From NCBI GenBank assembly GCA_009760855.2, contig WPIO01000062.1, forward strand, positions 964,001 through 1,028,000: a DNA stretch of 64,000 nt. The letters are read 5' to 3'. Both the position numbers and the translations under genes were made by a program. The notes beneath the pieces were generated by a model. That model did not search any database and was not told the DNA's origin. It saw only the letters and a list, made by a program, of their open reading frames with translations. This DNA is from Cristatella mucedo (lineage: Eukaryota > Bryozoa > Phylactolaemata > Cristatellidae). Each line of letters starts with the position of its first letter. The stretch's first letter is position 1. This document shows positions 14,001 to 25,120 of the stretch, piece after piece.

Positions 14001-17000
14001 AATTCCCCATAACTCGGTGGCCTTCTGAAGTCTTAAAATGCACAATTGATCACTAGCAACAAGTGACAGCTGTTCCAATTTGATTGCAGCGGTCACGGTT
14101 TCCAAGAGCCGGTGGCAAGGTTTGAGTCTCTGGTTACGTTTGACTAGTTCGTTCATTTTTAGTTGTAGAACAGCACTTTTGAGAAGAGACATACATGTTG
14201 TGAAGAGACATACATACTGAGTCACTGAAATACGATTTGGTCTAGCAATTTATTTCAAGGCCTAACTAATCAATTTGATCTTTTAAGACTACATTGCTTA
14301 GCCATTCTTTTCCAGCTTGTAACCGTAACTCAAAAAAAACCACCAGGGTTGTTGTTCCATCACAGAAAATTCTGGGCTGGGATTGGGGCTGTTGTTCCAT
14401 TACTGAAAAACTAGGGCTGAGATGACTTTTTGAACTCGTAATCACTGCTTGTCGCAAACCCTCTACTCCATGTAAGGTGTATTGAAGAACGCAGTTGCAG
14501 ATAAGAATCGAGACAATCTTTGACAGTTTCCATTACAACCAATTCCATGTCACTTCTCTCAAGCAGCCCCCCACCGAAGGTGGTAATATACCTGAATAAT
14601 GAAGTGCATGCAATCGACAACTTGTAATCGTTCAAGGCTCATTATTTTAAACATTATACGATTGTGCCAGAGAGGCCACTGGTCTGTGCATGCGCATCTG
14701 CTTATGTTCTCACGTTAAATTTCAAAGAAATACCAGAAAAATCATAGACTTTAAACAGCGTCTCAACAAAAAAAAACTTGCTCCACAGATAGTTCAGAAA
14801 AACCTTGGAACCTTGCTTGGCAAGCCTTGCCCCAGAGACGGCAAGCTTTCTCAATAAATGTGAAGGTTCCCCATGGCAAGCTTTACAAAATAAATAAGGT
14901 CTGATACCATAGGAACCTAGGTGACCCAAGACAGGTGATTGGAACAACTCGTCTACCAAGTTCAGTCAGTCAAACTATCAAGCAACGTGTCAAGCAGCTC
15001 ACCGGAAGCTGGAAAGCAGCTGCTCTGCATTTGGATGGGTGGGGAAGGGGAAGGGGGGAGTTAACATTCAAAGTACATGGTCACAAGCCAAGAGACACAT
15101 ATCAGTAACTATCCCATTGCATGGCAAGGATATTTCGGGACATATAACACACTGAGCAGGACTTGCCAGAGTAGTGCACGAGGCTGCAAGTCAAATACGA
15201 CATGCCAGCAGGCACAAGAACGACTAACATCGAGTTACAAGGCATCTACATACCACAGAAACAACAATACAGACTAATAACACACTAGAGTCTCTGTAAG
15301 CATAGCAAGGACTTTCCAGTGGGACCAAAATCTTGCAATCTTTCTGGAAACATTTAAAACGGCGTAACGATCACAAATCAAGGTTATAACCATGGAGCCA
15401 CACATACACAGCCCTATAATGACACTGCAAATGGAAAGCTTGGCAGTTCCTTATGCGTGCTGACACTGTGCATGCTGCCACTAACCACATTTGCATGCTG
15501 ACCCTGTGCATGTCACCCCTAACCATGTTGTTCGTTTTGTTTGTTTTTCAAGCATGATTTTACTTGCCATTCAATTGCATTTCCCTTTGCAGCAAATGTA
15601 AAGCGCCTAAGAAGAGATTAAATTCTCTGAGGGCGCTTTATCAAGTACATTATTATTATTATTATTCCCATCGGACGATACCCAAAAATGTACTAATTTA
15701 GTTCGATGGGTGCTGAAAGATGAAATTGAAGTCTTTAACAAAAACCAAAAGCTGGGCATTTGCTATTTGAGGAATACTTATTACAACAGATTATGGCAAG
15801 AATTTTCTATTACCCAAGGAATGTACAGCCACTGCAGTACGGTCATACTGCAAGGATTGGTTTGCACCTGAGTGTAGATAGTAAAAAAGATGCTTTTAAG
15901 ACCAAACCCTAAGGTACAACATACTTTATAGGCTTCAATCCAGTTTAGGACTGTGCCATTGACACCTAGGCATGTTGATAGGAGTGCCAAGATAAAATAA
16001 AATAAATTTACGTTAGCTGCTTAAAACAGCCTCATTTGTATAGTGGCAGGTGAACCTTGACGGCTATCACCACCACCCCGTGCAGTTGGAAATAGAGGAT
16101 CGCCCATTGCATAAGTCGAACCCACAACGTCGGCCATCAAGAGCGAGCACCTTACCTCCTGGGCTATCGCGGCCGTTTAATGACCTGGTGTTCAATTATA
16201 CCGATGCTGCTGAGAGATCTAGCAAAGAGGTTTCTAGCACAGAGGTTCCACCCATTGCAGCATTGTTCATTGAAAACCCGCAGCGGAGCAATTTCTGGGG
16301 AATGGTTAGCTCTAAATCCCATTTGAACAGGCTAGCAAAATATGATAAACTGGTGATATCGTTTCGTTGCTGGGCCACCGTTCCTTCAAGTGTCTTGGAT
16401 AAGACTAGCAGAAGGGAGTACTGCCGCATTGCCATTCAAATGCATTCCTGGATGCCGCTGCCTCAGCCAGAGTTCGTGAATTGCGTATTCCCAGCAGGAA
16501 GCCCTGGCGAAGTAAGACAGGAGGTTGCACCGCCAGAATTTGTTCCATTCTTTAAAGCCAATCATTTCGTTCTTGGTCAAGCACATTTACAGTGAATCAC
16601 CTACGTTACAACTCCGATAGCCACTCTTTAAAAGCGTGTGCGCCTGTAAAACTCGCACTACATATAAGCAGTATATCCTTAATAATGCGCAGCACGATAC
16701 TTGAGTACTCTCACCTTTGGTGGGTTGAACGGATAGGTTTCCGGTATCTTAATTTCCAGTTCAAAAACGCCAGTTTCATACGGTGTATCCGGAGGACCAG
16801 CTATTTCGCCCTTGAGCTCCATGCAGCTATCATTCTTCAGCTCTACTTTTATGTGACACCTCGCCACCTGAGCAAAAGCAAAGTAGCCACGCAGTGCAGC
16901 AGCCGCCGCTGCACAGTATCGCCAGCCGGTCTCTTCTACACCGATTCGACGATGCCAAACTGAAAGCAACGCCTCCAATACGGCACGTCGATACTACTAC

Positions 17001-17208
17001 CGTTAGTTGCGCGCGGATGGTGCAAAGCGTAGCGATGCATGCCAAACCGGCAGAAAACAACCGCAGCCGCTTCGCGCGTGGTAACCGCGTAGGAGACGGT
17101 TCACGGTTATTTGTGCATCAGAGGGGCCGATGGAGCTGTAGTGACCTCTTCACTTTTTATAACTTCCTTAAATTCCCGTTGAATGCGCTGAGCCGCTATG
17201 CTGGCCAT
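4980..17208 (-). CDS. UBE2K: UBE2K-like E2 ubiquitin-conjugating enzyme, five exons found, C-terminus missing
   Basis: Class II E2 that accepts ubiquitin from E1 and builds Lys48-linked chains; known family members act in cytosol and nucleus. Joined exons are 17208-17146, 16867-16715, 10085-10003, 5302-5139 and 5047-4980 with consistent phases, giving 177 residues against about 200 usual. Visible are the N-terminal helix (QRIQREFKEV), the GEIAGPPDTPYE loop, PETYPFNPPK, the HPN motif (residues 81-83) and the catalytic cysteine in GAICLDIL at residue 92, the same number as in the human enzyme. The last exon begins the UBA domain (KQMGFDE). The remaining roughly 22 residues were not found down to position 1, so the last exon is either very diverged or left of the window. 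Introns carry SINEs, LINE tails and a Tigger relic. Donors after exons 1 and 4 (GTCACT, GTCTGA) are weak, but each join preserves the family sequence. Confidence 0.95.
5139..5302 (-). CDS. UBE2K: UBE2K exon 4
   Basis: Starts with the last base of Trp100, then AAAMTLRTVLLSLQALLAAA and EPNDPQDAVVAKQ, the C-terminal helices of the UBC fold. It ends with one base of a glycine codon before GTCTGA. Reading past this point meets a stop within three codons, which supports the splice. Confidence 0.92.
5543..5822 (-). mobile_element. LINE A 3' end, diverged
   Basis: The complement of the 3' tail (CTCAGAGAACTCAATCTCTT) is at 5570-5590, then decayed RT C-terminal sequence matching the GACCTAAA-TGTGAG and CCTTGAAG segments seen in better copies, up to about 5820. 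In UBE2K intron 3. Confidence 0.65.
5823..6260 (+). repeat. Foldback-type repeat family, copy 1 (partial)
   Basis: Shares AAAGGAAAGCATTAAA, GGAAGTAAA and CCCAACTTGTTGA segments with the copy at 44776-45528. A SINE1 splits it. The ends are unclear. Confidence 0.5.
5932..6098 (-). mobile_element. SINE1 (tRNA-derived)
   Basis: Complement of the SINE1 body (CTAGCTGATTAAACAGCCTC), central CACCGCTTGCAGTGGCG and tRNA-like head ending at CTAGTGTGCCATCACGGC. Inserted inside the foldback repeat copy at 5823-6260. Confidence 0.8.
6261..7221. other. UBE2K intron 3, no gene
   Basis: AT-rich unique sequence, partly related to the foldback repeat near 6300-6420. No conserved coding. Confidence 0.5.
7222..7990 (-). 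mobile_element. LINE B 3' part, interrupted by a LINE A tail
   Basis: Minus-strand LINE B 3' UTR (7222-7390), interrupted by the LINE A tail, continuing 7567-7990 through the region matching the WNSLPQ and LAELLHQF coding segments. A 25-base unit (AGCTGAGCCAGGAGGGCA core) is tandemly doubled at 7580-7622. Confidence 0.75.
7393..7566 (+). mobile_element. LINE A 3' UTR inserted in LINE B
   Basis: Starts at the GCTGACACTGTGCATG segment and runs to AGGGCGCTTTATCAAGTGCA with ATT repeats. LINE B sequence in the opposite orientation flanks both sides. Confidence 0.8.
8067..8100. repeat. Perfect 14-bp inverted repeat (hairpin)
   Basis: GCACTGCAGTAGCT, six-base spacer CCAGCG, then AGCTACTGCAGTGC. 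It lies in a locally CpG-containing stretch of UBE2K intron 3. Confidence 0.8.
8383..8550 (-). mobile_element. SINE2 (tRNA-derived, LINE A-like tail)
   Basis: ATCATATGTATAGCGCCTT tail complement, CTCAAGCCCACAACCTCGG (box B complement) and an ACCTTAACCCCTGAGG head. Confidence 0.75.
8551..10002. other. UBE2K intron 3, no gene
   Basis: No repeat family or conserved reading frame recognised; short C-run at 8869-8878. Confidence 0.5.
10003..10085 (-). CDS. UBE2K: UBE2K exon 3 (catalytic cysteine)
   Basis: Encodes residues 73-99 plus two bases of Trp100. It carries KIWHPNISS and the active-site cysteine in GAICLDILKDQ. The acceptor is TAG and the donor is a consensus GTAAGT. Confidence 0.96.
10835..11990 (+). 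pseudogene. Broken pogo/Tigger-like (CENP-B-type) transposase relic
   Basis: Several stops and frameshifts, but successive pieces follow Tigger transposase order. First comes a lysine/arginine-rich start (ATG 10835), then LLVVWMEDQN with IQGKARSLFNDLKRQ and SWFDHFRKRHS near 11080-11280. FNVDEKTAFFWK and MSGFKAIKNRLSLLLGVN follow at about 11385-11540 (first DDE catalytic Asp region), and a C-terminal QSKLDSYF (11826-11849) is a PIP box, which pogo-family transposases are known to carry. Upstream at about 10515-10545 repeated GACTTA motifs resemble Tigger subterminal repeats. It lies in UBE2K intron 2, opposite strand. It is inactive as read. Confidence 0.8.
12150..12262 (-). mobile_element. 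LINE A 3' tail relic
   Basis: Complement of the tail (TTTCTTTCTAGGCACTTACA) with interrupted AAT repeats. It lies just downstream of the Tigger relic. Confidence 0.55.
12776..12950 (-). mobile_element. SINE1
   Basis: Complete body and tRNA-like head; the GAGGTCGTGAAAGCAACCGC segment and the box B complement are recognisable. In UBE2K intron 2. Confidence 0.82.
12985..13150 (-). mobile_element. LINE B 3' UTR
   Basis: Starts with ATGTAATGTAATGTATCTCC (tail complement) and includes AAAGACTATATGGGTGTTAG; adjacent to a SINE1 in the same orientation. Confidence 0.75.
13317..13455 (-). mobile_element. SINE1, diverged
   Basis: CATAGCAGCAGAAGAGCC and AGGACTTGAACCCACGAC align to other copies; the head is rearranged by a short local duplication of GAACCCACGAC. 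Confidence 0.65.
13456..15461. other. UBE2K intron 2, no gene
   Basis: Only the 33-base tandem duplication at 14351-14423 stands out; short frames look random. Confidence 0.5.
14351..14423 (+). repeat. Two tandem 33-base units, 40-base period
   Basis: GTTGTTCCATCACAGAAAAT (14351) and GTTGTTCCATTACTGAAAAA (14391) start two diverged direct repeats in UBE2K intron 2. Confidence 0.7.
15462..15667 (+). mobile_element. LINE A 3' UTR
   Basis: Well-preserved 3' UTR from TGCTGACACTGTGCATGCTG to the GCGCTTTATCAAGTACATT end with ATT repeats. No RT coding part. Confidence 0.8.
16005..16178 (-). mobile_element. SINE1
   Basis: Body (TTAAAACAGCCTCATTTGTA) and a tRNA-like head with GCGAGCACCTTACCTCCTGG. 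Its head resembles SINE2 more than other SINE1 copies do. Between UBE2K exons 2 and 3. Confidence 0.7.
16179..16714. other. Open frames without recognised homology
   Basis: A plus frame stays open to 16595 and a minus frame over 16196-16435. Neither resembles a known protein, and the plus frame starts inside SINE1. Intron sequence of UBE2K. Confidence 0.4.
16715..16867 (-). CDS. UBE2K: UBE2K exon 2
   Basis: Encodes residues 22-72 (51 codons, phase 0 to phase 0), containing GEIAGPPDTPYE and IPETYPFNPPK. A pyrimidine-rich acceptor ending in CAG precedes it and GTGAGA follows. Confidence 0.96.
17146..17208 (-). CDS. UBE2K: UBE2K exon 1
   Basis: Encodes residues 1-21, starting MASIAAQRIQREF, from an ATG whose A is the complement of position 17208. 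It ends in phase 0 at GAG before GTCACT. The start fits the conserved N-terminal helix length of the family. Confidence 0.93.
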
Positions 17209-18437
17209 TTGGAAAGAACAGCAGCCACCAAGCGGGTCCTATGCAACCTGGGATCCCTACTGAATGGCAACCTCCGACCAACAAGCGAGTGACGTATGCC
17301 GGAAACTAATCCACTGATAATTTTTTGAGACCATTTCTCGCAAGCGTTACGCCTTTAAATTACATACAACTACAAAATTATATTTATTTCAACTTAGAAG
17401 GTATATTAAACTTGCAGGGACAGTGAGCTGGATGTGAAATGGCGAATAAGGCCTTCACCTGCGAGTTCCGGATGTGCGAGGTCGGGTCATTCCGCCATGA
17501 TTAGATGCCCACGATGCTAACTAAAGCCCAATCCATCCCGTTGAAGCGCAGCTGGTGCTCATCGGCTGCATGGCTGCCACGAGTCTGTGGAGTCGTTATG
17601 GTGATGCTAGAATAATTTTGAGAACTGGTTAGATAGCAGCAGATCGTTGAGCTGAGCAGTTGGTTTGTACCGTTGCTTGTATTGACTTGTATCTGACAAT
17701 AAACGGCAGAAGTGTAAGAGAGTCAGACGCTCTGAAGCAAGCATTTGGAGGTACTGTGTGTAAGGTGTGTGCGCAATATCAATTGTTTTAAGCTCTGCTT
17801 TCAACCCACATGCATTGGAGCTGCTTTTACGTCAGCCTATCCGTGAGCTAAATCGTGTCCGAATGGCAATGCGGATGCATGTGTATATAGTCGGTCTATT
17901 TAGAACAGATGAGCGGGGATTTTCAAGGTATCGATGCAAGACCATAGCACAGAATAAGGTGGTTCACATTAACGCCTAAGAAAAAGCCCGTAGGCAAGTT
18001 TCTCACAATAGTGAATGCACCAACCGACAGTAATGTGGGTATACCAACGAGCTTTGGACTTCCCCGCGGGCAGACCTGAAAGGACGTCAAGTTGCTTGCC
18101 GTTTGGCATTTGTCCCCTTCAGCCCCCAGGACCGGCCAGCTGGCCGTAAAAAATCCTGAGCTCTTCGGAATATGGTACCCCTCTCATTAAAGCTGTCAAT
18201 TCCTTGTCGTTCGCTCCAAGCGGCGTGTCCTTAAGCGACGCCTCTCCTCTCGGCAGCCCCCACCACAGTCTACGGGGGGGACTTAAATCATTTATTATAT
18301 TTACTAGCAATTTGACTAAAGCTTTGCGGTTCATCACTCAAGCAACATTTCGTAAAACTTGGTCGTAGATTCTAAAAAAAAAATCGCAAGGTCTATCCAC
18401 CTAGCTTGGTTGCTTAAAAAATATAATGCAGAAATGT
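17209..18437. other. UBE2K upstream region, no second gene
   Basis: Should contain the UBE2K promoter; no TATA box is identifiable. A GC-rich minus frame at 18337-18119 is not recognised. Confidence 0.4.
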
Positions 18438-18592
18438 TCAATTCATTTGTATAGCACCCTAAGAGAATTGAATCGCTATCCAGGCGCTTCACATTTGCCG
18501 CAGGTCTCGAGCCCACGACCGCTGTCACTAAAGGCGAGCACCTTGACCTCGATCATCAAAAGCACCTTAACCGAGTGGGGGCGCGGCAAACC
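18438..18592 (-). mobile_element. SINE2
   Basis: CAATTCATTTGTATAGCACC tail, TCGAGCCCACGACC box B complement, AAGCACCTTAACCGAGTGG head. Confidence 0.78.
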
Positions 18593-18983
18593 AGACTTAA
18601 GAGACGGCTAGGCTGTTGCATCCTTAGCGAACACTAGACTGGTCTTCTGCTTAACGCGGTGCTTGCTCTGGACTCCATTGTAAGTGTAAGTGTTCTTTCA
18701 GTTTTTAAGGTTTGACAAGTAACGTCGAGCTGCAGCAGCCGTCATTTGAGTTGTCCTTTGGTCTGCAACCTCTGTTTATTCCAGCGGCGGTCCAAAAAAC
18801 ATTAAATCTGCCTATAGATTTTGCCATAGCACACGCAAACGCCTGAAAGGTTCATATTGCAGTACGTACTACTACCTACCTGAAGTGTGTAGGCTTTGTG
18901 CCACTTTGATATGTCCGCAAGCTTACAGCACAGATGACAGCTAAAGTCTTAGCTGTCTCTGCCTTTTGAGGAGCACGACTATT

Positions 18984-19738
18984 ATGGTTTCAACCTCCTC
19001 ACTCGTGCCCTCGCGTCCTGTATATACAATACATTTGCCGTTCCATTCCTCCGCCTAATGACAGAAACTGTTGCTCTGCATGGCCCAGACTGAGGAAATA
19101 AATTCCACAATTCCTACGCAGCGACATCTATTCTCCTGCTGCCGACTACGGCAATCCTTTCCAGCCGTCCTAAGCTGCTACTTCCATGCTACTCACCACC
19201 TCAACTGCTCTCCCGACTCTGCTATGAGTCGTTCGGTTCGTACACGCAGAGAGCCACCCGATGACCAACACCAACAGTTTATTATGCGACGCACGGAACC
19301 GAGAGACGCATGACTCCCTTCACCACCTTCTCTCACTCGACTCTCCTCGACTCGGCTGCTGCTGTCCCCTGGTCGACCCTAATGACTCGTCTAGGAGGAC
19401 CACAACTGTGAGCCGGCCGACCCTGATGGTGAATCCACCATCTGTTCACCAGCGGGTTACCGGCCTGTGTCCAGGCCACATCACAGGCGGACCACAGCTG
19501 TGCACCGCCCCCTCTCGACGATGCTCCTAACAGCTGTTCACCAGCGGCTTATCAGGAGAGCCTGCATACTATTGAACTACACTATGCTTTCCATGCTCTC
19601 TTGGCTGCTTGAAATGAAGTATGCTGGCTACCGAATGCGCACCAAATGCGGCTTAGGCTGTGAATACACTATAAAAAAAACTCTCTATGCATTGTGGAGT
19701 TGCAGACGGCGATATATAAATACATGACTTAAGCTGCC
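18984..19738 (+). mobile_element. LINE B 3' part, interrupted by a solo LTR
   Basis: The LINE B 3' coding/UTR sequence resumes after the 357-bp insertion and ends at GTTGCAGACGGCGATATATA. Confidence 0.75.
19225..19581 (-). mobile_element. Probable 357-bp solo LTR inserted in LINE B
   Basis: A GC-richer block interrupts a LINE B 3' region. On the minus strand it begins TGTAGTTC and ends GACTCA, so it has TG and CA termini, with AATAAA (19278-19283 complement) about 55 bases before the end. CTATG flanks both sides (19222-19226, 19582-19586 allowing overlap with the terminus), and removing the block restores LINE B continuity. No internal retrotransposon sequence is present. Confidence 0.5.
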
Positions 19739-19987
19739 TCTCAGGAATGGGCACCTGCACCAGAGTCACCATCTAAATCGGGTAAACTGGTGAGCACAAA
19801 ACTGCCGGCAGCTGCACGGCATGGGCAGATGTTCGCTAAGTCGGTGCCCCAAGTCAGCATGAGTTGTCGCTCATACTAATGTCATCATGGGAAATATACG
19901 TGAGTTGGAAATCATACCATTTCCGCTCACTTTGGCGTGACCATTTTGAACCTGTGCTCATGCCAATCCATTTCGACTTTGGTCAGG

Positions 19988-20920
<933 letters not shown>

Positions 20921-20934
20921 TATTGAACAAATTG

Positions 20935-21025
20935 TAAATGCCTAGAAAGAGATTAAGTTCTCAGAGGGCACTATAACCAATGTAATATTATTATTATCAT
21001 TATTATTATCATTATTATTATTTTC
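20935..21025 (+). mobile_element. LINE A 3' tail
   Basis: GCCTAGAAAGAGATTAAGTT and a degenerate ATT/ATC repeat tail, directly abutting the right arm of the GA/CT inverted repeat. Confidence 0.65.
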
Positions 21026-22959
21026 AGGTTTTGGCCTGGTTAAGCAAGATGACTCCCTAAATGTCTTTGAATGTCCGTCTCGGGTTTACAAGGCGCTGAG
21101 GGTATAGTCAATACCTTTGGGCCAGACTGTGTGATTTCAAAGAAATTCAATTTTTTTTAAATCCACACTTTTGTTTTTACTGGAAGCGGAAGTGGTGCAC
21201 GGAAGAGACTTTAAAATTGTAGAAACGTGAATGTGAATTTCGAGTGCTAAAAAATACCCAGGCTGCCGAATTTGGTACTATCTTAACATTATATAGTGAA
21301 GAGACTCGAAAGTACCAACTTGAAAGAGGTAGACTTTAAGTACGCGGCCATTTTATTTGCTCAGCCTATGCGCTGGGGATAGATTTCTGAATTTCTTAGC
21401 AATACTGTGAGTTTGCAAGCCTTTCGACCAGGTAGCCTTTGAATAAAAGTTTCGAAATTGCTTAGCCAAAGATTACCTTAGTTGTTGGCACTTTTCTTTT
21501 GCTTTTTAGCATCCCTGATAGTTTAATGACTTAGCACTCAATTATGAGCTTGCATACTTTAGTAGTTACTTTTTTGTTCTTGATGAGCAGGATTCTTTGT
21601 CGATTTATCGCTGAGTTCTAGGAAATCTGTAGACCTCTAGGAACAGTCAGCGAGGCAGGCATCAAGCTTTCCACAGTTAAAGCCGACGCGGAGGTAAGAG
21701 GAGAAAGGACTGCCACAAGAATGAAACCCAATTCATCTGCATGAGAACGAAATCGTTTTCTGCGAAAGTTATTGACCGAAGCTTATCGGCGGTAAGGCAG
21801 CTTGGACGGGGCTGGAGAGTGTCAAAAATATTTCCCCTAGGTTTTCCGTAAGTGGTGGGGTCGGGGTGCTCCGCCAAGCTTGACACGACTACCTGGTGAG
21901 ACCTCGAGTAGGCTCTTTCCGGGCGGCCTCAGGGAAAGAATAAACTAAAGGGAAAGGCTAAGGAAGCCCGAGGCCGAGCACCCGACAACGCCGCTCCCTG
22001 CCTTAATCTCCGTCAACGAAGTCACAGCGTATCGACTTCAAGGTTCTGTCACTTTATTTGTAGTCCTTTCGTTCGCTTGCTCCAGCCTACCTATCCGAAC
22101 TACTTTTCAATCAGGCCAGGTCGCATTAACCACTCTCCTGACTCAAAGTCGTTTAGCTGAGATTTGAATCAACGCCTAATCCCACGGAACTTCCTTCCGT
22201 CAGATGCCACGATATCGCCTGGCTTGATTAAACGTAAAAAGAAGCTATAACGTACCTGTTACTAAAATGTTTAATAGGTTCTTTTTAATTGTCCTTTGCA
22301 CGCTAACCGAACGTCTGTATTCTTATTATTATTATTATAACCGCAATCGAGGCGGACCCCAAAAGGTTCCCGCGTTTCTGAAGCAGATCCATGTCCGGCA
22401 GCGCATTTTCTGAATGTAGATTCAACCACGTGGCTCTGCAGAGAGGATCTGCCGTTTTCCTTAGACAGGGGCTAAGGAAATCGCATACTCATTCTACTTG
22501 CACGATCGGGGGGGGGGTCGGTTTTCATAGGGCCTCTATTAATGTTTTAGATGTCACACGGTTAGAGCTGATGAGGATGTCATTATTTGTCGACTTGTCT
22601 CAAGCGACCAGGCGAGCTGGGCATGGCTTTTGACGCTTCAAATTGTGGAGCTAATCATTTTTAGACGGTTGTGCATAAAGAGGCTTTTGGGGCATTCTTG
22701 GCTACGGTTGGCTACCGAATATTTTGAGATGCCATTACATTTTGAGATGCCTGCTCTTTCAAATGTGATGTAGGGCTTCCACATTCGACCAGAACTAGGC
22801 CGCAAGCATCATCATAACGCCAGTCCCAGCCGACGTGCTACTGAAACGGCAGCCTGCTAAGTTGGCCAGATTGTAACTGATATTATTTATTGGCTGTTCC
22901 TGAATGGTTGTATCTAGGAATCAGCTATGCGATAATCTACTGTCAAAGCAGTATTATAA
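21026..22959. other. Intergenic, no gene
   Basis: Contains only the LINE A-related fragment at 22020-22140 and a short ATT repeat near 22325; otherwise unrecognised. Confidence 0.5.
22020..22140 (+). mobile_element. LINE A-related RT fragment
   Basis: TCGACTTCAAGGTTCTGTCA and GCTCCAGCCTACCTATCCGA match the RT C-terminal region of LINE A copies; flanks are not recognisable. Confidence 0.5.
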
Positions 22960-23715
22960 GCCGAAGCAGGGTAATGCAGCTGGCTATGAATATGGCTGCA
23001 AGGCAAGTCTTCAAGTCCCAGACGTTTGACCGCGTGTCTCCTTCGCTAAAAGAGCTAGGATGGCTGCCGGTTGATGAACAGATTCAAAGCAAAGTTCTTA
23101 CGATGACGCACAAGGCCCGCCGCGGCATGGCTCCTCCATACCTAGCTGAACTGCTGCACCAGTTTCAGCCTCTTCGTGCCCTCAGGTCCTGTAGGACAAT
23201 AAATTAGCTGTTCCATTCCTTTATTTAAAGACCGTTGGCGACAGAAGCTTTGGCTCCATAGACCCTAGACTGTGGAACTCCTTCCACAATTAAAAAAAAA
23301 TATGATTCATTTGTATTTCGCCCCAAGAGAACTTAATCTCTATTCAGGCGCTTCACGTATGCCTCGGGGCTCAAACCCGCGACCTCAGCCGCACTTTGGT
23401 CGGGGCGAGCACCTTAACCGCTGCACCAATTCTTACGCAATGACAACTACTCCCCTGCTGCCAGCTATGGCACATCCATTTCAGCGGTCCTGAGCTGCTA
23501 CTTCCATGCTACTCACTACCTCAATTGCTCTCCTGACTCTGCCAGGCTTCCCACTTTCTCTTCGTTGCGTGAGACGAAGTCTGTTGGCTACCAAATGCGT
23601 ACCAAAAGCCGCTTAGGCTGTGAGTGCGTTATAGGAAACTCTCATGCGTAACACCCACATAGTCTTTATGGCTTTGTGGAGTTACAGACGGATGAACATT
23701 ACTTTACATTACATT
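22960..23715 (+). mobile_element. LINE B 3' part, interrupted by SINE2
   Basis: Begins near AGGGTAATGCAGCTGGC, with coding FDRVSPSLKELGWLPVDEQI, and ends in a 3' UTR whose tail is repeated ACATT. SINE2 occupies 23292-23425. Confidence 0.82.
23292..23425 (-). mobile_element. SINE2 inserted in LINE B
   Basis: Begins after an A-run with ATTCATTTGTATTTCGCCCC and ends at CACCTTAACCGCTGCAC. ACAATT on the left and CCAATT on the right suggest a short target-site duplication. Confidence 0.82.
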
Positions 23716-24027
23716 ACATAGGCAGGCAGTTGTGCGACACGAGTTGTTGCCTTGGTATTGGAGCTGAGTTGCACTGTAGGCCACGGAGCCGTACGAGAGT
23801 CAGGTCCTTGAGCAATAATACTGTTATGGTATTGCCAATTTTCAAGGCTACCAATAAGCAAATGTATGTTTTCGTAGCAAACAATACAATATACTGTTAT
23901 TGAAATGCAAAATACAATACTCCTTTCATTGTCATCGAAGCGAAAATTGTAAAATGGTGTCTACAAAACACGCTGTTCGGACATATTCAGTCAGCGATCT
24001 AAAATGCAGTCAGACTCAGGACGCCAG

Positions 24028-24123
24028 AAGTGCTGTTAGAACTTTATATTGTCGCATAAATATATTTGACGGGAGGCCTGACGGGAGTTAGTGTACGTCG
24101 TGGCCACTCTTGAACGCCTGTGA
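24028..24123 (+). repeat. Direct repeat unit, copy 1
   Basis: GAAGTG...GTTAGAACTTTATATT through CTTGAACGCCTGTGA; near-identical to 25121-25214 apart from small indels. LINE A begins immediately after. Confidence 0.85.
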
Positions 24124-25105
24124 ATTTTCTAAAACAAAACGATGATAAAACTAACTTACTAGTTATGGGCAAACCTAGTGTTATTCAGAAATTGGAAAGG
24201 CTGACTTTCAAAATTGGCTCTGCCAGCATATTTCCAGTTGCATCAGCTCGAAATCTAGGTGTCATATTCCAAAGCAACCTCTCGTTAGACGACCACATCA
24301 GCTCCACAGTCAAATCAGCCTATTTTCAGCTTCATAACATTGCTAAAATTAGGGCTTGTTTAGATAAGGATACCACGTCCAAGTTGGTCCATGCATTCGT
24401 GACATCTCGTCTCGACTTCTGCAACTCACTGCTTACTGGCCTACCAGCATGTGCGATCAGGCGATTGCAGCTGGTGCAAAACTCCGCAGCTAGGCTTGTC
24501 TGTCGTGAGCGTCGCAGTTGCCACATTACTCCACTTCTCGCCGACCTGCACTGGTTACCAGTCAAGCAACGGATTGACTTCAAGGTTTTGTCGCTCACTT
24601 TTAGGTCTCTTCATTCTATGGCTCCAGCCTATCTTTCAGAGATACTACCCCATCAGGCAAAGCATCGTACCACTCGCTTTTCGGAATCCAACAGTCTACC
24701 AATACCTCGTACAAACCTTAAATCCTTTGGAGACCGTGCATTTAGCTCGTATGCTCCCACAGCCTGGAACTCCCTCCCGACCTGCATCAGAACATCCCCT
24801 GACCTGACCACATTTAAAAGAAACTTAAAAACACACCTATTTAGGACAGCATTTAGTGGGTCCTTGTGATTCGTCCTTGATGTGCTTATGCGTGCTGACA
24901 CTGTTCATGCTGCCACTAACCACATTTGCATGCTGACCCAGTGCATGTAACCCCTAACCATGTTATTCATTTTGTTTGTTTTTCAAGCATGATTTTACTT
25001 ACTATTCTATTGCGTATCACTTTGCAGCAAATGTAAAGCGCCTAGAAAGAGATTAAGTTCTCTGAGGGCGCTTTATCAAGTGCAAGTGCAATATTATTAT
25101 TATTG
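24124..25105 (+). mobile_element. LINE A, 5'-truncated copy with intact 3' end
   Basis: A 249-residue open frame (24120-24869) covers the RT C-terminal part: [16 protein letters not shown], the NLGVIFQSNLSLDDHI motif and [20 protein letters not shown]. It is followed by the 3' UTR and a tail ending AGGGCGCTTTATCAAGTGCA plus ATT repeats. TGTGA occurs at both ends (24120-24123 region and 25104-25108), a likely target-site duplication. This is the best-preserved LINE A C-terminus in the window. Confidence 0.85.
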
Positions 25106-25120
25106 TGACCCCCTCCTCCG

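Noticed and set aside
16050-16595. 181-residue plus-strand open frame
   Set aside because: It starts inside a SINE1, crosses into UBE2K intron sequence, and shows no recognised domain.
24332-24901. Minus-strand frames overlapping the LINE A ORF
   Set aside because: They recur opposite every LINE A copy and are shadows of the RT coding strand.
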